A stretch of DNA of 64,000 bases from Natrononativus amylolyticus (GTDB taxonomy: Archaea > Halobacteriota > Halobacteria > Halobacteriales > Natrialbaceae), in contig NZ_CP101460.1 of NCBI RefSeq assembly GCF_024362525.1, positions 62,001 to 126,000 of the forward strand, written 5' to 3'. A model generated the notes under the pieces. The model made no database searches, was not told the DNA's origin, and was given only the letters and a program-made list of their open reading frames with translations. Position numbers and translations under genes: made by a program. This document shows, piece by piece, positions 17,568-26,693 of this stretch (positions are counted from its first letter, which is position 1; every line of letters begins with the position of its first letter).

Positions 17568-17777
17568 TTACGCGCTCCGGCGCGGGTCGTCGCTCGAGCC
17601 GAGCAGAATCCGGTAGACGACGTAGCCGATCAGCAGCGCGAACGCGAACGTCGCGACGGTTTCGGCGAACCAGATCGCCGCGTACAGCGCCCGCGTGAAC
17701 ACCCTGATGACGACGATCCCGCCGAAGATCGCGACCACGAACGCGAGACCGCCGAGGGCCGCACCGACTCGTTCCAT
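17568..17777 (-). CDS. small two-helix membrane protein
   Basis: A 69-residue protein with two hydrophobic stretches, LAFVVAIFGGIVVI and TVATFAFALLIGYVVYRILL, and a charged tail. The ATG at 17777 is preferred because it starts just before the first helix. I recognise no family. It is transcribed toward the phosphatase gene. Confidence 0.6.
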   Translation of the reverse strand: MERVGAALGGLAFVVAIFGGIVVIRVFTRALYAAIWFAETVATFAFALLIGYVVYRILLGSSDDPRRSA

Positions 17778-17873
17778 ACTCGCCTCGTTTTCGCGGCAGG
17801 CCATGAAGGTAGCGCTCGCGGGTGCGTCGACCGGGTTGGCCCGCACGTTCACTTTCACCCCACTGCGGGAACG

Positions 17874-17880
17874 CTTTTAA
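17874..17880 (+). promoter_or_regulatory. TATA-like box of the RPA operon
   Basis: CTTTTAA is centred 27 bases before the ATG at 17904. It fits a leaderless transcript starting at that ATG and argues against the GTG at 17901. Confidence 0.65.
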
Positions 17881-17903
17881 GGTGGCCGCTCGAACTGCCA
17901 GTG

Positions 17904-19175
17904 ATGGATCTCGAAGCACATGCCGAGGATCTCGCCTCCGATCTCGGTGTTGACACCCAGGAGGTCAAATCCGACCTGCAGAACTTGGTCGAGTACAGCG
18001 TGCCGATCGAGGAAGCCAAACAGAGCCTCCGCCGCAAGTACGGCGACGGCTCGACCGGCGGCGGAGCGCCCTCCGCCAGAGAGATCGGCGAGATCACGAC
18101 CGACGACGGCACCGTCACGGTGACGGGCGTCGTGCTGACCGCCGGCGAGCGCTCGATCCGCTACCAGGGTTCAGACCACGTCATCGTCGAGGGACGGCTC
18201 GCAGACGAGAGCGGCGTCATCGACTACACCGCCTGGGAAGACTTCGGACTCTCGCCGGGCGACGCGATCACCGCGGGCAACGCCGGCGTCCGAGAGTGGG
18301 ACGGCGAGCCCGAACTCAATCTGGGAGAAAGCACCTCGGTGTCGTTCCTCGAGGACGGCCCCGAGGTCTCCTACGAGATCGGCGGCGACGCCGCGCTCGC
18401 GGAGTTGCGAACCGGCGACCGCGCGGTGACCGTCGAGGTCCGCGTCCTCGAGTGCGAGCGCCGCACCATCGACGGCCGCGACGGCGAGACCGAGATTTTG
18501 AGCGGCGTCTTCGGCGACGAATCGGGGCGGCTGCCGTTTACGAACTGGGACCCCGCCCCCGAGATCGAGGAGGGGGCCTCAGTTCGCATCGAGAACGCCT
18601 ACGTCCGCGAGTTCCGCGGCGTTCCCGAGGTGAACGTCTCCGAGTACTCCCGCGTGAGCGCACTCGAAGAGTCCGTCGACGTCGGCGACGACGCGCCGGA
18701 GATGGGGATCGGCGAGGCGGTGTCGACCGGCGGCGTCTACGACGTCTGCCTCGTCGGCAGCCTGATCGCAGTACGAGACGGCTCCGGACTCATCCAGCGC
18801 TGCCCGGAGTGTGGCCGCGTCGTCCAGAAGGGGCAGTGTCGCACTCACGGTAGCGTCGACGGCGAAGACGACCTGCGGGTGAAGGCGATCCTCGACGACG
18901 GCACGGGCGCCGTCACCGCGATTCTCGACGACGAACTGACGAGGCAGGTGTACGGCGGCGGCCTCGAGGACGCCCGAGAGGAGGCCCGCGAGGCGATGGA
19001 CCAGGAGGCCGTCGCGGACACCATCCGCGAACGGATCGTCGGCCGCGAGTACCGCGTTCGGGGCCACCTCTCGGTCGACGAGTACGGCGCCAACCTCAAC
19101 GCGACCACCTTCGAGGAGAGCGACGACGACCCGGCCGCGCGTGCGACGGCATTCGTAGAGGAGGTGGGCGCGTGA
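17904..19175 (+). CDS. rpa1: replication protein A (single-stranded DNA-binding), large subunit
   Basis: This 423-residue protein binds single-stranded DNA in replication and repair. A short N-terminal helical domain (1-50) is followed by three OB-fold regions (about 65-160, 170-270 and 285-400). The last contains a zinc finger of C300, C303, C312 and H315 in CPECGRVVQKGQC plus RTH. It overlaps the next gene by four bases, forming an rpa, rpa-associated protein, phosphoesterase cluster. That order matches rpa1-rpap1-rpe of Haloferax and rfa3-rfa8-ral of Halobacterium as I remember them. The symbol follows this synteny; domain assignment is firm. Confidence 0.9.
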   Translation: MDLEAHAEDLASDLGVDTQEVKSDLQNLVEYSVPIEEAKQSLRRKYGDGSTGGGAPSAREIGEITTDDGTVTVTGVVLTAGERSIRYQGSDHVIVEGRLADESGVIDYTAWEDFGLSPGDAITAGNAGVREWDGEPELNLGESTSVSFLEDGPEVSYEIGGDAALAELRTGDRAVTVEVRVLECERRTIDGRDGETEILSGVFGDESGRLPFTNWDPAPEIEEGASVRIENAYVREFRGVPEVNVSEYSRVSALEESVDVGDDAPEMGIGEAVSTGGVYDVCLVGSLIAVRDGSGLIQRCPECGRVVQKGQCRTHGSVDGEDDLRVKAILDDGTGAVTAILDDELTRQVYGGGLEDAREEAREAMDQEAVADTIRERIVGREYRVRGHLSVDEYGANLNATTFEESDDDPAARATAFVEEVGA

Positions 19176-20770
19176 GCGTCGAAGGCGGCGGCCGCGAGGT
19201 CGCCTACCGGCTGTTCGCCGCGGAGTACGACGACGCCTCGCTCTCACACGCAGAGAGCGACGAGGAACGCGCGCCGAACTACGTGATCACGCCGACCGGC
19301 GCGCGCGTCAACCGCCTGTTCGTCGTCGGGACGCTCACCGAGATTACCCAGGTCAACGACGAGATGCTCCGCGCCCGCGTCGTCGACCCGACGGGCGCGT
19401 TCGTCATCTACGCCGGCCAGTACCAGCCGGACGAACTCGCCGCCCTGGAACGGCTCGAGCCGCCCGCGTTCGTCGCGGTGACGGGAAAGGCGAGGACGTT
19501 CCAGCCCGACGACTCGGATCGGGTGTACACGTCCGTCCGTCCGGAGAGCATCGCGACCGTCGACGCCGACACCCGCGACCGCTGGGTGGTCTCGACTGCG
19601 GAGCAGACCCGCGAGCGGATCGGCACCTACGCCGCCGCGGCCGAACTCGACGCTGCGGGCGAGGCGCTGACGGCGGTGCTGCTCGAGGCCGGCGTCAACG
19701 AGGGACTCGCAAAGGGGATTCCGCTCGCCCAGGACCACTACGGAACGACCCCGACCTACCTCGAGGCGCTCGAGGCGCTGTCGGTCGACGCCGCCCGCGT
19801 CGTCGCCGGCGACCTCGACCAGGTCGAGGGGCTCGGCCTCGAACCCGACGCGGCCGGCGGCACGACCGCGAGTTTCGGCGGGCTCGCGACGGTCGACCTC
19901 GAGTCGCCCGCATCGGTCACCGCGGACGCCGTGGCAGCCGACGGCGAGGCGACTCCGGCGAGCACGGCCACGACCGGCGAATCGACCGGCGTGGAATCGG
20001 ATTCGGACGTCGAGAGCGACAGTCCCTCCGCGACCGAGGAGGCGACGGCTGACAGCGACCTCGAGGCAGGCACCGACTCGAGCGCTGACGACGAGTCGAC
20101 AGCCGCCGGCGATTCCGGACACCTCGACGCCGACACGGGTGACGAACCGGAAACCGCAGACGAGACGGCCACGTTCGACGAAGACGAGGTCGCGGCCGAC
20201 GAGGCCGGCGGTGACGACCTCGGTGACTTCGAGTCGACCTCTGACCTCGGCGGTGAGATGTACGAGATGGACGACGACGAACGCGAGGAGCTCGAGGAGG
20301 AGTTCGGCGCGGAGTTCACCACGGGCGCCGACGTCGACGAGCCCGGAAACGCGGACATCGACGTCCAGGAGCCCGAAGAATCGACTTCGGAGACCGCAGT
20401 GGACGACGAGCCGACCGCGGAGCCGGGCGACGCGACCGCCGGGGCGGAAGACGAGGTCGCGGCCGACGGGGCGGACGAGGACGACCTCGAGCCGTCGTCG
20501 GACGACGAAGCGGAACCCGCGGGCAGCGACGAGCCGGCAGCGGACGACGAGGACGAAACGGTCGACCTCGAGGACGTCGACCTCCAGTCGCGGGTCGTCG
20601 AGACGATGGCCGACCTCGACGACGGCGACGGCGCGGATCGCGAGACCGTCGTCGAAACGGTTGCGAACGAAACCGGGGCTAGCGAGGGCGACGTCGAGGA
20701 CGCGATCGAGGAGGCGCTGATGGGCGGACAGTGCTACGAGCCGACCGACGGGAACCTCAAGGCGATCTGA
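19172..20770 (+). CDS. rpap1: RPA-associated protein
   Basis: A 532-residue partner of the upstream RPA, starting at a GTG that overlaps its stop (GTGA). The N-terminal 200 residues form an OB-fold module with PTGARVNRLFVVGTLTEI and RVVDPTGAFVIYAGQYQP, typical of haloarchaeal RPA-associated proteins. Residues about 250-455 are an extremely acidic, low-complexity linker. The last 60 residues look like a winged-helix domain (about 463-520). In Haloferax the two proteins form a complex and are co-purified; the same is inferred here from the gene pair. The long acidic linker is expected to be disordered. Confidence 0.88.
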   Translation: MSVEGGGREVAYRLFAAEYDDASLSHAESDEERAPNYVITPTGARVNRLFVVGTLTEITQVNDEMLRARVVDPTGAFVIYAGQYQPDELAALERLEPPAFVAVTGKARTFQPDDSDRVYTSVRPESIATVDADTRDRWVVSTAEQTRERIGTYAAAAELDAAGEALTAVLLEAGVNEGLAKGIPLAQDHYGTTPTYLEALEALSVDAARVVAGDLDQVEGLGLEPDAAGGTTASFGGLATVDLESPASVTADAVAADGEATPASTATTGESTGVESDSDVESDSPSATEEATADSDLEAGTDSSADDESTAAGDSGHLDADTGDEPETADETATFDEDEVAADEAGGDDLGDFESTSDLGGEMYEMDDDEREELEEEFGAEFTTGADVDEPGNADIDVQEPEESTSETAVDDEPTAEPGDATAGAEDEVAADGADEDDLEPSSDDEAEPAGSDEPAADDEDETVDLEDVDLQSRVVETMADLDDGDGADRETVVETVANETGASEGDVEDAIEEALMGGQCYEPTDGNLKAI

Positions 20771-20786
20771 TCCCCCTCGAGGCGCC

Positions 20787-21608
20787 GTGACACCCACAGA
20801 TCCCGGTCAGCAGGGTCCGCTCGTCGAACCGGTTCCCGGCGCGCCCGCGGCCGTCGCCACCCTCCACGACGAGCGGGCCCTGGTGATCGCCGACTACCAC
20901 GCGGGCTACGAGGCCGGCCTCCGGATCGAGCGCGGGGTCGACGTGCCGAGCAAGGCCGAGAGTCGGCGAGAGCGACTACTCTCGTTGCTCGAGCGGACCA
21001 GCGTCGGTCGCCTGATCGTCTGCGGCGACCTGATGCACTCGATCGGCGACCCCGGCGGCGCAGAACGGGGAGAACTCGAGGTGTTGTTCGAATCGCTTCC
21101 CTCCAAACTGTCGGTGACGCTGGTCAAGGGCAACCACGACGGGGCGATCGGAGCCTGGCTCGAGGGCTGCGAGATCGTTCCCGGTTCGGGGACGCGAGTC
21201 GCCGACGTCGGCGTCTGTCACGGCCACACGTGGCCCGCGCGCGAGGTCCTCGAGAGCCGGGTCGTCTGCCTGGGGCACGAACACCCCTGCGTGCGACTTG
21301 AAGACGAGGTCGGCGGCAGCCGCGTCGAACCGGCGTGGCTCCGGGGCCGACTGGAGCCGGCGGCGTTTCGAGGCCGCGACGAGTACGCGGGACTCGAGTG
21401 GCTCGAGGGCGATCCGGCGAGGACGGGATCGCGACCGGTCGAATCGCCGGCCATCGTCGTCCTCCCGGCGTTCAACGAACTGGTCGGCGGCACGTGGATA
21501 AACGTCGCCGGCCAGTCGTTTCTGGCGCCGTTTCTCCCCGCGGGGATCGCTCGAGGGGAGGCGTACCTGCTCGACGGAACGCGGCTGGGGCCGTATCGGT
21601 CCGTGTGA
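20787..21608 (+). CDS. rpe: calcineurin-like metallophosphoesterase of the RPA operon
   Basis: A 273-residue metallophosphoesterase. The dimetal motifs are visible: ADYHAGYEAG, GDLMHS, LVKGNHDG and CHGHTWP, with a later CLGHEHP. The start is a GTG 16 bases after the previous stop, so it belongs to the RPA operon. In haloarchaea the third gene of this operon is named rpe (ral in Halobacterium). Its substrate is unknown; a role at DNA ends or in nucleotide turnover during repair is only inferred from context. Confidence 0.87.
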   Translation: MTPTDPGQQGPLVEPVPGAPAAVATLHDERALVIADYHAGYEAGLRIERGVDVPSKAESRRERLLSLLERTSVGRLIVCGDLMHSIGDPGGAERGELEVLFESLPSKLSVTLVKGNHDGAIGAWLEGCEIVPGSGTRVADVGVCHGHTWPAREVLESRVVCLGHEHPCVRLEDEVGGSRVEPAWLRGRLEPAAFRGRDEYAGLEWLEGDPARTGSRPVESPAIVVLPAFNELVGGTWINVAGQSFLAPFLPAGIARGEAYLLDGTRLGPYRSV

Positions 21609-21688
21609 GCAGTACCGCGAAAATGATCACAGGTGGTGTGGCAACTGCAAGCGGGAGTCCCTTTTAACACCGCGTCGTCCAGTCGCGT

Positions 21689-21988
21689 ATGCCGATGAAA
21701 ACCTACCGTCTCGAGCTTCGGGACACGACCGACGGGATCGACGCCGACCTCCTCGACGAGGACGGGCTGGTCGAAACCTCGACGCGGATCGCCTACGAGG
21801 ATCACGGCCTCGAGCCGGCGGGCGACCGCGAGGAGCCCTCGTCGACCGACCGCGAGGTAACTGCGGACGTGACGACGCTCGACGTCCAGTACGAGCGCGA
21901 CGGCGACGGGTTCACCGTCCGCGTGCTCGGCGACCGCGAGGAGCTGGTGACCGAGCGCGTCGAGGACGAGGAGTGGGGGCTCGAGTGA
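21689..21988 (+). CDS. acidic haloarchaeal protein of unknown function
   Basis: A 99-residue, strongly acidic soluble protein with beta-strand-like alternation (TYRLELRDTTDG and LDVQYERDGDGFTVRVLGD). I do not recognise a named domain. A CTTTTAA box at 21661-21667 stands 25 bases before the ATG at 21689, which supports this start over the ATG at 21695. It is transcribed separately from the RPA operon upstream. Confidence 0.7.
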   Translation: MPMKTYRLELRDTTDGIDADLLDEDGLVETSTRIAYEDHGLEPAGDREEPSSTDREVTADVTTLDVQYERDGDGFTVRVLGDREELVTERVEDEEWGLE

Positions 21989-22075
21989 GTTCTCGAGACG
22001 GCAGGTACCAATTCTATCCGACGCGAAGCCGGTAAAGCAACGATCTTATCGGGATCACGGCCCTACCACGGACAG

Positions 22076-24901
22076 ATGACGCAGGGGGATCTCGCGGCCT
22101 TTACGCACCTCGGGCCGCCGGTGCGGGAGGCGCTCTCCGAGCGCGGGTTCTCGCAGCCGACGGCGCCACAGCGACTCGCCATCCCGCCGCTCGCCGCCGG
22201 CGAGGACACGCTCGTGATCGCGCCCACCGGGAGCGGCAAGACCGAGACGGCGATGCTGCCCGTCTTCGATCACCTCGTGGCCGACCCGCCGGAGGGCTTC
22301 GGCGCGCTGTACGTCACGCCGCTGCGGGCGCTCAACCGCGATATGCGCGAGCGCCTCGAGTGGTGGGGCGAGTACCTCGACCTCGAGGTGGACGTCCGCC
22401 ACGGCGACACGACCCAGTACCGGCGGGGGAAACAGGCAGAGAACCCGCCGGACGTGCTGGTGACGACCCCCGAGACGCTCCAGGCGATGCTGACCGGCGA
22501 GCGGCTTCGGGAGGCCCTCGCGGACGTCTCCCACGTCGTGATCGACGAGGTGCACGAACTCGCCGCTTCGAAGCGGGGAGCGCAGCTGGCGGTGGGACTC
22601 GAGCGCCTGCGGGAGCTCTCCGGGCGGTTCCAGCGGATCGGCCTCTCGGCGACCGTCGGCGATCCCTCGGAGGTGGGGCGCTTCCTGACCGGCGGGCGCG
22701 ACCCCGAGATCCGCGAGATCGACGTCGGGAGCAACGTCGACGTGACGGTTCGCGAGCCCGAAATCACGGACGAAGACGAGCGACTGTCGGGGAAACTGAT
22801 GACCGAGGCGGACACGGCGAGTCACGTTCGGCTGATCCGCGACCTCGTCGCGGAGAACGAGTCCACCCTGATCTTCGTCAACACCCGCCAGACCGCCGAA
22901 GCGCTCGGGTCGCGGTTCAAAGAGCTCGACTTACCGATCGGCGTCCACCACGGCTCGCTCTCGAAGGAGGCCCGAATCGACGTCGAGGACCGGTTCAAGG
23001 CGGGCGACCTCGAGGCGCTGCTCTGTACGTCCTCGATGGAACTCGGCATCGACGTCGGCCGGATCGACCACGTGGTCCAGTACCAGAGCCCCCGGCAGGT
23101 CTCGCGGCTGCTCCAGCGGATCGGACGGGCCGGCCACCGCCAGGACGAGGTCTCTCGGGGGACCATCGTGACGACCCGGCCGGACGACACGTTCGAGGCG
23201 CTCGCGATCGCCAGACGCGCCCGCGACGGCGAGGTCGAGCCGGCGGCAATTCACGAGGGGAGCCTCGACGTCGTCGCCAACCAGATTCCGGGGCTGGTCC
23301 ACAGCGGGGGCGCGCTGTTCGTCGCCGACGCCTACGAAATCGTGACGCGAGCCTATCCGTTCCGCGACCTTTCCGAAACCGAGTTTCGGACCGTCCTCTC
23401 CGAACTCCACCGCAATCGAATCGTCTGGCACGACGAGGGCGACGACCGCATCGAGACCTCCGGGGGTACGTGGCAGTACGTCTACGCGAACCTCTCGATG
23501 ATCCCCGACGAGGCGACCTACGAGGTCCACGACATCGCCTCGGGGAGCCAGATCGGCACCCTGGACGAGCGGTTCGTCGTCAACTTCGCGATGCCGGGCG
23601 AGGTGTTCATCCAGCGCGGGGAGATGTGGCGGATCGCCGAAATCGACGACGAGGGGGCGCGCGTGAAGGTGAGCCCGATCGAGGACCCCGCCGGCGAGGT
23701 CCCCTCCTGGATCGGCCAGGAGATCCCCGTTCCGTCGGCGGTCGCGGGCGAAGTGGGTGAGCTGCGCGGGGTCGCCGAACCCCAGCTCGCAGCCGGGGCC
23801 GACGCCGCCGCCGTCGGCCGCGACCTCGCCGGCCGATATCCCGCCGACGAGTACACCCTCGAGTCGGCCTGCCAGCAGCTCGCGGACCACGTCGAGAGCG
23901 ACTCGCCGATGCCGACCCACGACCGGCTGGTGCTCGAGCGCCAGGGTCGAACCGGCGTGCTCAATTCGGCGTTCGGCCACAAGACGAACGAGACCCTGGG
24001 GCGGGTGCTGTCGGCGCTGCTCGGCCAGCAGTCGGGCTCCGCCGTCGGAATGGAGATCGACCCCTACCGGATCGAACTCGAGGTTCCGGGAGACGTCGCC
24101 ACCAGCGACGTGGTCGGCGTGCTCACCGACACCGACCCCGCCCACGTCGAGACGATCGTCGAACTCGGGCTCAAACGCTCTGACGCCCTCGCGTTCCGGC
24201 TCTCGCAGGTCTCGGCGAAGTTCGGCGCGCTCAAGCGCTGGCAGGGGTCGGGTCGGTTCTCGAGCGAGCGGCTGCTGGCGGCGCTCGAGGACACCCCGAT
24301 GTACGACGAGGCGGTCCGAGAGGTGTTCCACGAGGACCTCGACACGGAGGGCGCGAGCGCGGTGCTCGCGGGAATCCAGTCGGGCGAACTGGCCCTCGAG
24401 ACGGTGCGGGGGCGCACCCCGGTCGGCCTCGGCGGGCGGTCCGCGGGAAAGGAGCTACTGGCGCCGGAGAACGCCGACGCGAGCGTCATCCGGACGGTCC
24501 GCGAGCGCATCCAGAACGACCGGGTGATCCTGCTGTGTACGCACTGTCGGGAGTGGACGAGCCGAACGAAGGTCAGACGGGTCCCCGATCAGCCGCGGTG
24601 TCCCGAGTGCGAGTCGACCCGGATCGCGGCGCTGAACCCGTGGGCCGACGAGGTGGTCCAGGCGGTCCAGGCCGAGGAGAAAGACGACGCACAGCGGGAG
24701 ATGACCGAACGCGCCTACCGGGCGGCCAGCCTCGTCCAGAGCCACGGCAAGCGCGCCGTGATCGCGCTGGCCGCTCGCGGTGTCGGGCCGCACAACGCCG
24801 CCCAGATCATCAACAGGCACCGCGAGAGCGAGGCGGAGTTCTACCGCGATATCCTCTCGAAGGAGCGCCAGTACGCCCGAACGCAGGCGTTCTGGGACTG
24901 A
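22076..24901 (+). CDS. lhr: Lhr-type ATP-dependent DNA helicase
   Basis: A 941-residue superfamily 2 helicase of the Lhr core type, which translocates 3' to 5' and is linked to DNA repair. Motif I is APTGSGKTETA (49-59), motif II is DEVH within VVIDEVHEL near 160, motif III is SAT, and motif VI is QRIGRAGHR. A winged helix and the Lhr-specific domain follow. A C-terminal zinc-finger-like region has CTHC (Cys821, Cys824) and CPEC (Cys842, Cys845). Length is usual for Lhr-core proteins. It is monocistronic as far as can be seen, with a CTTATC box about 28 bases upstream. Confidence 0.93.
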   Translation: MTQGDLAAFTHLGPPVREALSERGFSQPTAPQRLAIPPLAAGEDTLVIAPTGSGKTETAMLPVFDHLVADPPEGFGALYVTPLRALNRDMRERLEWWGEYLDLEVDVRHGDTTQYRRGKQAENPPDVLVTTPETLQAMLTGERLREALADVSHVVIDEVHELAASKRGAQLAVGLERLRELSGRFQRIGLSATVGDPSEVGRFLTGGRDPEIREIDVGSNVDVTVREPEITDEDERLSGKLMTEADTASHVRLIRDLVAENESTLIFVNTRQTAEALGSRFKELDLPIGVHHGSLSKEARIDVEDRFKAGDLEALLCTSSMELGIDVGRIDHVVQYQSPRQVSRLLQRIGRAGHRQDEVSRGTIVTTRPDDTFEALAIARRARDGEVEPAAIHEGSLDVVANQIPGLVHSGGALFVADAYEIVTRAYPFRDLSETEFRTVLSELHRNRIVWHDEGDDRIETSGGTWQYVYANLSMIPDEATYEVHDIASGSQIGTLDERFVVNFAMPGEVFIQRGEMWRIAEIDDEGARVKVSPIEDPAGEVPSWIGQEIPVPSAVAGEVGELRGVAEPQLAAGADAAAVGRDLAGRYPADEYTLESACQQLADHVESDSPMPTHDRLVLERQGRTGVLNSAFGHKTNETLGRVLSALLGQQSGSAVGMEIDPYRIELEVPGDVATSDVVGVLTDTDPAHVETIVELGLKRSDALAFRLSQVSAKFGALKRWQGSGRFSSERLLAALEDTPMYDEAVREVFHEDLDTEGASAVLAGIQSGELALETVRGRTPVGLGGRSAGKELLAPENADASVIRTVRERIQNDRVILLCTHCREWTSRTKVRRVPDQPRCPECESTRIAALNPWADEVVQAVQAEEKDDAQREMTERAYRAASLVQSHGKRAVIALAARGVGPHNAAQIINRHRESEAEFYRDILSKERQYARTQAFWD

Positions 24902-24914
24902 TCGAGGTCTCGAG

Positions 24915-25415
24915 CTACCGATCGACAGCGCGGACGCGAGGCAGCCACCGCGGAACCGCCTCGCAGTACGCCTCGTAGGCCGCCCCGTGTTTCTCTCGGA
25001 GATGGGGTTCTTCGTCGTCAACCACTCGGCGGTGGAAGCCGAGCCAGCAGCCGACGGCCCACCACAGCGCGAGCGGCGACCGCCGCAGGAGTCCGTGGCC
25101 GATGATACAGAGGAGGACGGCGACGTACATCGGGTTCCGAACGTGGGCGTAGATCCCGCCGCGAACGAGTTCGTCCGGCTCGTCGATCGGCGCGGGCGTT
25201 CCCTCGCCCTCGTCGGCGAACCGCCACGCGGTGTGGACGTACAGCGCGAGTCCCGAGAGGAGCGAGGCGAAGCCGGCGATGCGAGCCGGACGCGAGCCGA
25301 TCGGGAGCGTCCCTCGGTCCCGTCGAGCCAGCAAGGACGGGATGATCCCGGCGACGGTCCCCGGCACGACGGCCGAGAACAGTCCCGTCTTACAGAGAGT
25401 CAGCGGCGAAGCCAT
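24915..25415 (-). CDS. isoprenylcysteine carboxylmethyltransferase-family membrane protein
   Basis: A 166-residue integral membrane protein. Its C-terminal half matches the ICMT/phospholipid methyltransferase family: GIYAHVRNPMYVAVLL, then EEPHLREKHGAAYEAYCEAV, then PRWLPR. These proteins transfer methyl groups from S-adenosylmethionine to lipophilic substrates. Membrane segments lie at about 5-25, 40-62, 95-112 and 118-135. The substrate is unknown. It converges with the lhr gene. Confidence 0.85.
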   Translation of the reverse strand: MASPLTLCKTGLFSAVVPGTVAGIIPSLLARRDRGTLPIGSRPARIAGFASLLSGLALYVHTAWRFADEGEGTPAPIDEPDELVRGGIYAHVRNPMYVAVLLCIIGHGLLRRSPLALWWAVGCWLGFHRRVVDDEEPHLREKHGAAYEAYCEAVPRWLPRVRAVDR

Positions 25416-25478
25416 ACGGGGCACACGCCGTCCGGGACGAAAAAGACGGCGGTGACAGGGGCGAAAACGGCGCCGGGG

Positions 25479-26693
25479 TCAGGCCTCGAGGCGCTCGAGG
25501 CGGATGTGGCGGCCGGTCTGCCAGCCGGTGACGACGGCCACGAGGGTGCCGACGAGCAGGGCGATGGCGAAGCCGAGGGCGTACACCTCCGGAATCGGGC
25601 GGACGATGCGCTCGAAGCCGACGGTTACCGCCGAGACGTGGTTCAGACCGATCGCGATCGGGAGGGTCGCGACGACGCCGATCACGCCGCCGACGAGGCC
25701 GATGAGGAACCCCTGGACCCCGATCGTCCCGGCGAGGACACCCCGGGAGAGGCCGATCGCACGCAGCGCGGCGAGTTCGTCGCGCTGCTGGTAGGCGACG
25801 AGGACGAACAGGTTCGTCGTCAGGGTGATGCCGCCACAGACGGCGAGGCCGACCAGCGCGAGCGCGCTCGCGACGATGAGCAGCCGGTCTTGGACCATCG
25901 CGCCGAGTTGGTCGTCGTTAGTCCGGACGTCGTACTCGGGGTACTCGGCAGCGAGGTCGTCCCGGACGGTCTCGCGGTCGGCGTCGTCGGCGACGTTGAC
26001 GGTGACGAACGCCGCCCTGTCGCTGGCGGCCGATCCCGTGACCCCCTGGAGTTCGGTGAGCGGAACCGTCACCGTCTCCGCTCCGAGAAACTGCGAGTAG
26101 TACGAGCCGACGCCGACGACGGTGAACGGCTGGCCGGGGCCGTCCTCGCTGCCGACGTAGACGGTGTCGCCGACCTCGAGGTCGAACCGGTCTGCGACGT
26201 CCGGGTCGACGACGATCCCCTCGCCGGTGAGGCGACCCTGGTCGTCCTCGACATCCTCGCCGAACCCGTCGCCCGCCTCGAATTCGAAGTGTCTGTGCGT
26301 TCCCTGGACGCCGACGGCGGTGAGCCGCTCCCGGTCGTCGGGATCGGTCCCGATGTAAACGTCGTGGAGCGCGATCGTCCGCGCCTCGGAGACGTCGTCC
26401 CGGTCTTCGATCTCCGCGGTGAGCCGGTGGGCGTCGACGACCGCGTTCTCGCCGCTATCGGCCGAGTCGGCCGTCGGACCGCCGGTGATCCAGACGTCGC
26501 GGCCGGACTCGTCGAACCCCTCCTGGCCTGTTTCGATCACGCCGACGCCGAGGCTGGCCAGCAGCGTCACCGAGAGCACCGCCAGCGCGACGCCGAACGT
26601 GGCGAGGACGGCCCGCCCCTTCGACCGGCGGAGCTGGGCGACGGCGAGTCCGACGACGGCGCGCCCCCGCGAGATCGGCCGCCTGAGGCTCAT
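25479..26693 (-). CDS. ABC transporter permease (FtsX/MacB type), second subunit
   Basis: A 404-residue permease with one N-terminal membrane segment (about 24-50), a periplasm-facing domain of roughly 200 residues, and three C-terminal segments. This is the MacB/FtsX topology. It overlaps the preceding permease gene by four bases, and both follow an ATPase gene, so the three genes form one operon. Such systems export lipoproteins, peptides or antimicrobials, or transmit force to the cell surface. No partner protein is encoded nearby and the cargo is unknown. Confidence 0.88.
   Translation of the reverse strand: MSLRRPISRGRAVVGLAVAQLRRSKGRAVLATFGVALAVLSVTLLASLGVGVIETGQEGFDESGRDVWITGGPTADSADSGENAVVDAHRLTAEIEDRDDVSEARTIALHDVYIGTDPDDRERLTAVGVQGTHRHFEFEAGDGFGEDVEDDQGRLTGEGIVVDPDVADRFDLEVGDTVYVGSEDGPGQPFTVVGVGSYYSQFLGAETVTVPLTELQGVTGSAASDRAAFVTVNVADDADRETVRDDLAAEYPEYDVRTNDDQLGAMVQDRLLIVASALALVGLAVCGGITLTTNLFVLVAYQQRDELAALRAIGLSRGVLAGTIGVQGFLIGLVGGVIGVVATLPIAIGLNHVSAVTVGFERIVRPIPEVYALGFAIALLVGTLVAVVTGWQTGRHIRLERLEA

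Noticed and set aside
14158-17616. Very long plus-strand open frame (over 1100 codons)
   Set aside because: It is arginine- and proline-rich antisense or off-frame text over at least six recognisable genes. Long empty frames are expected in GC-rich DNA.
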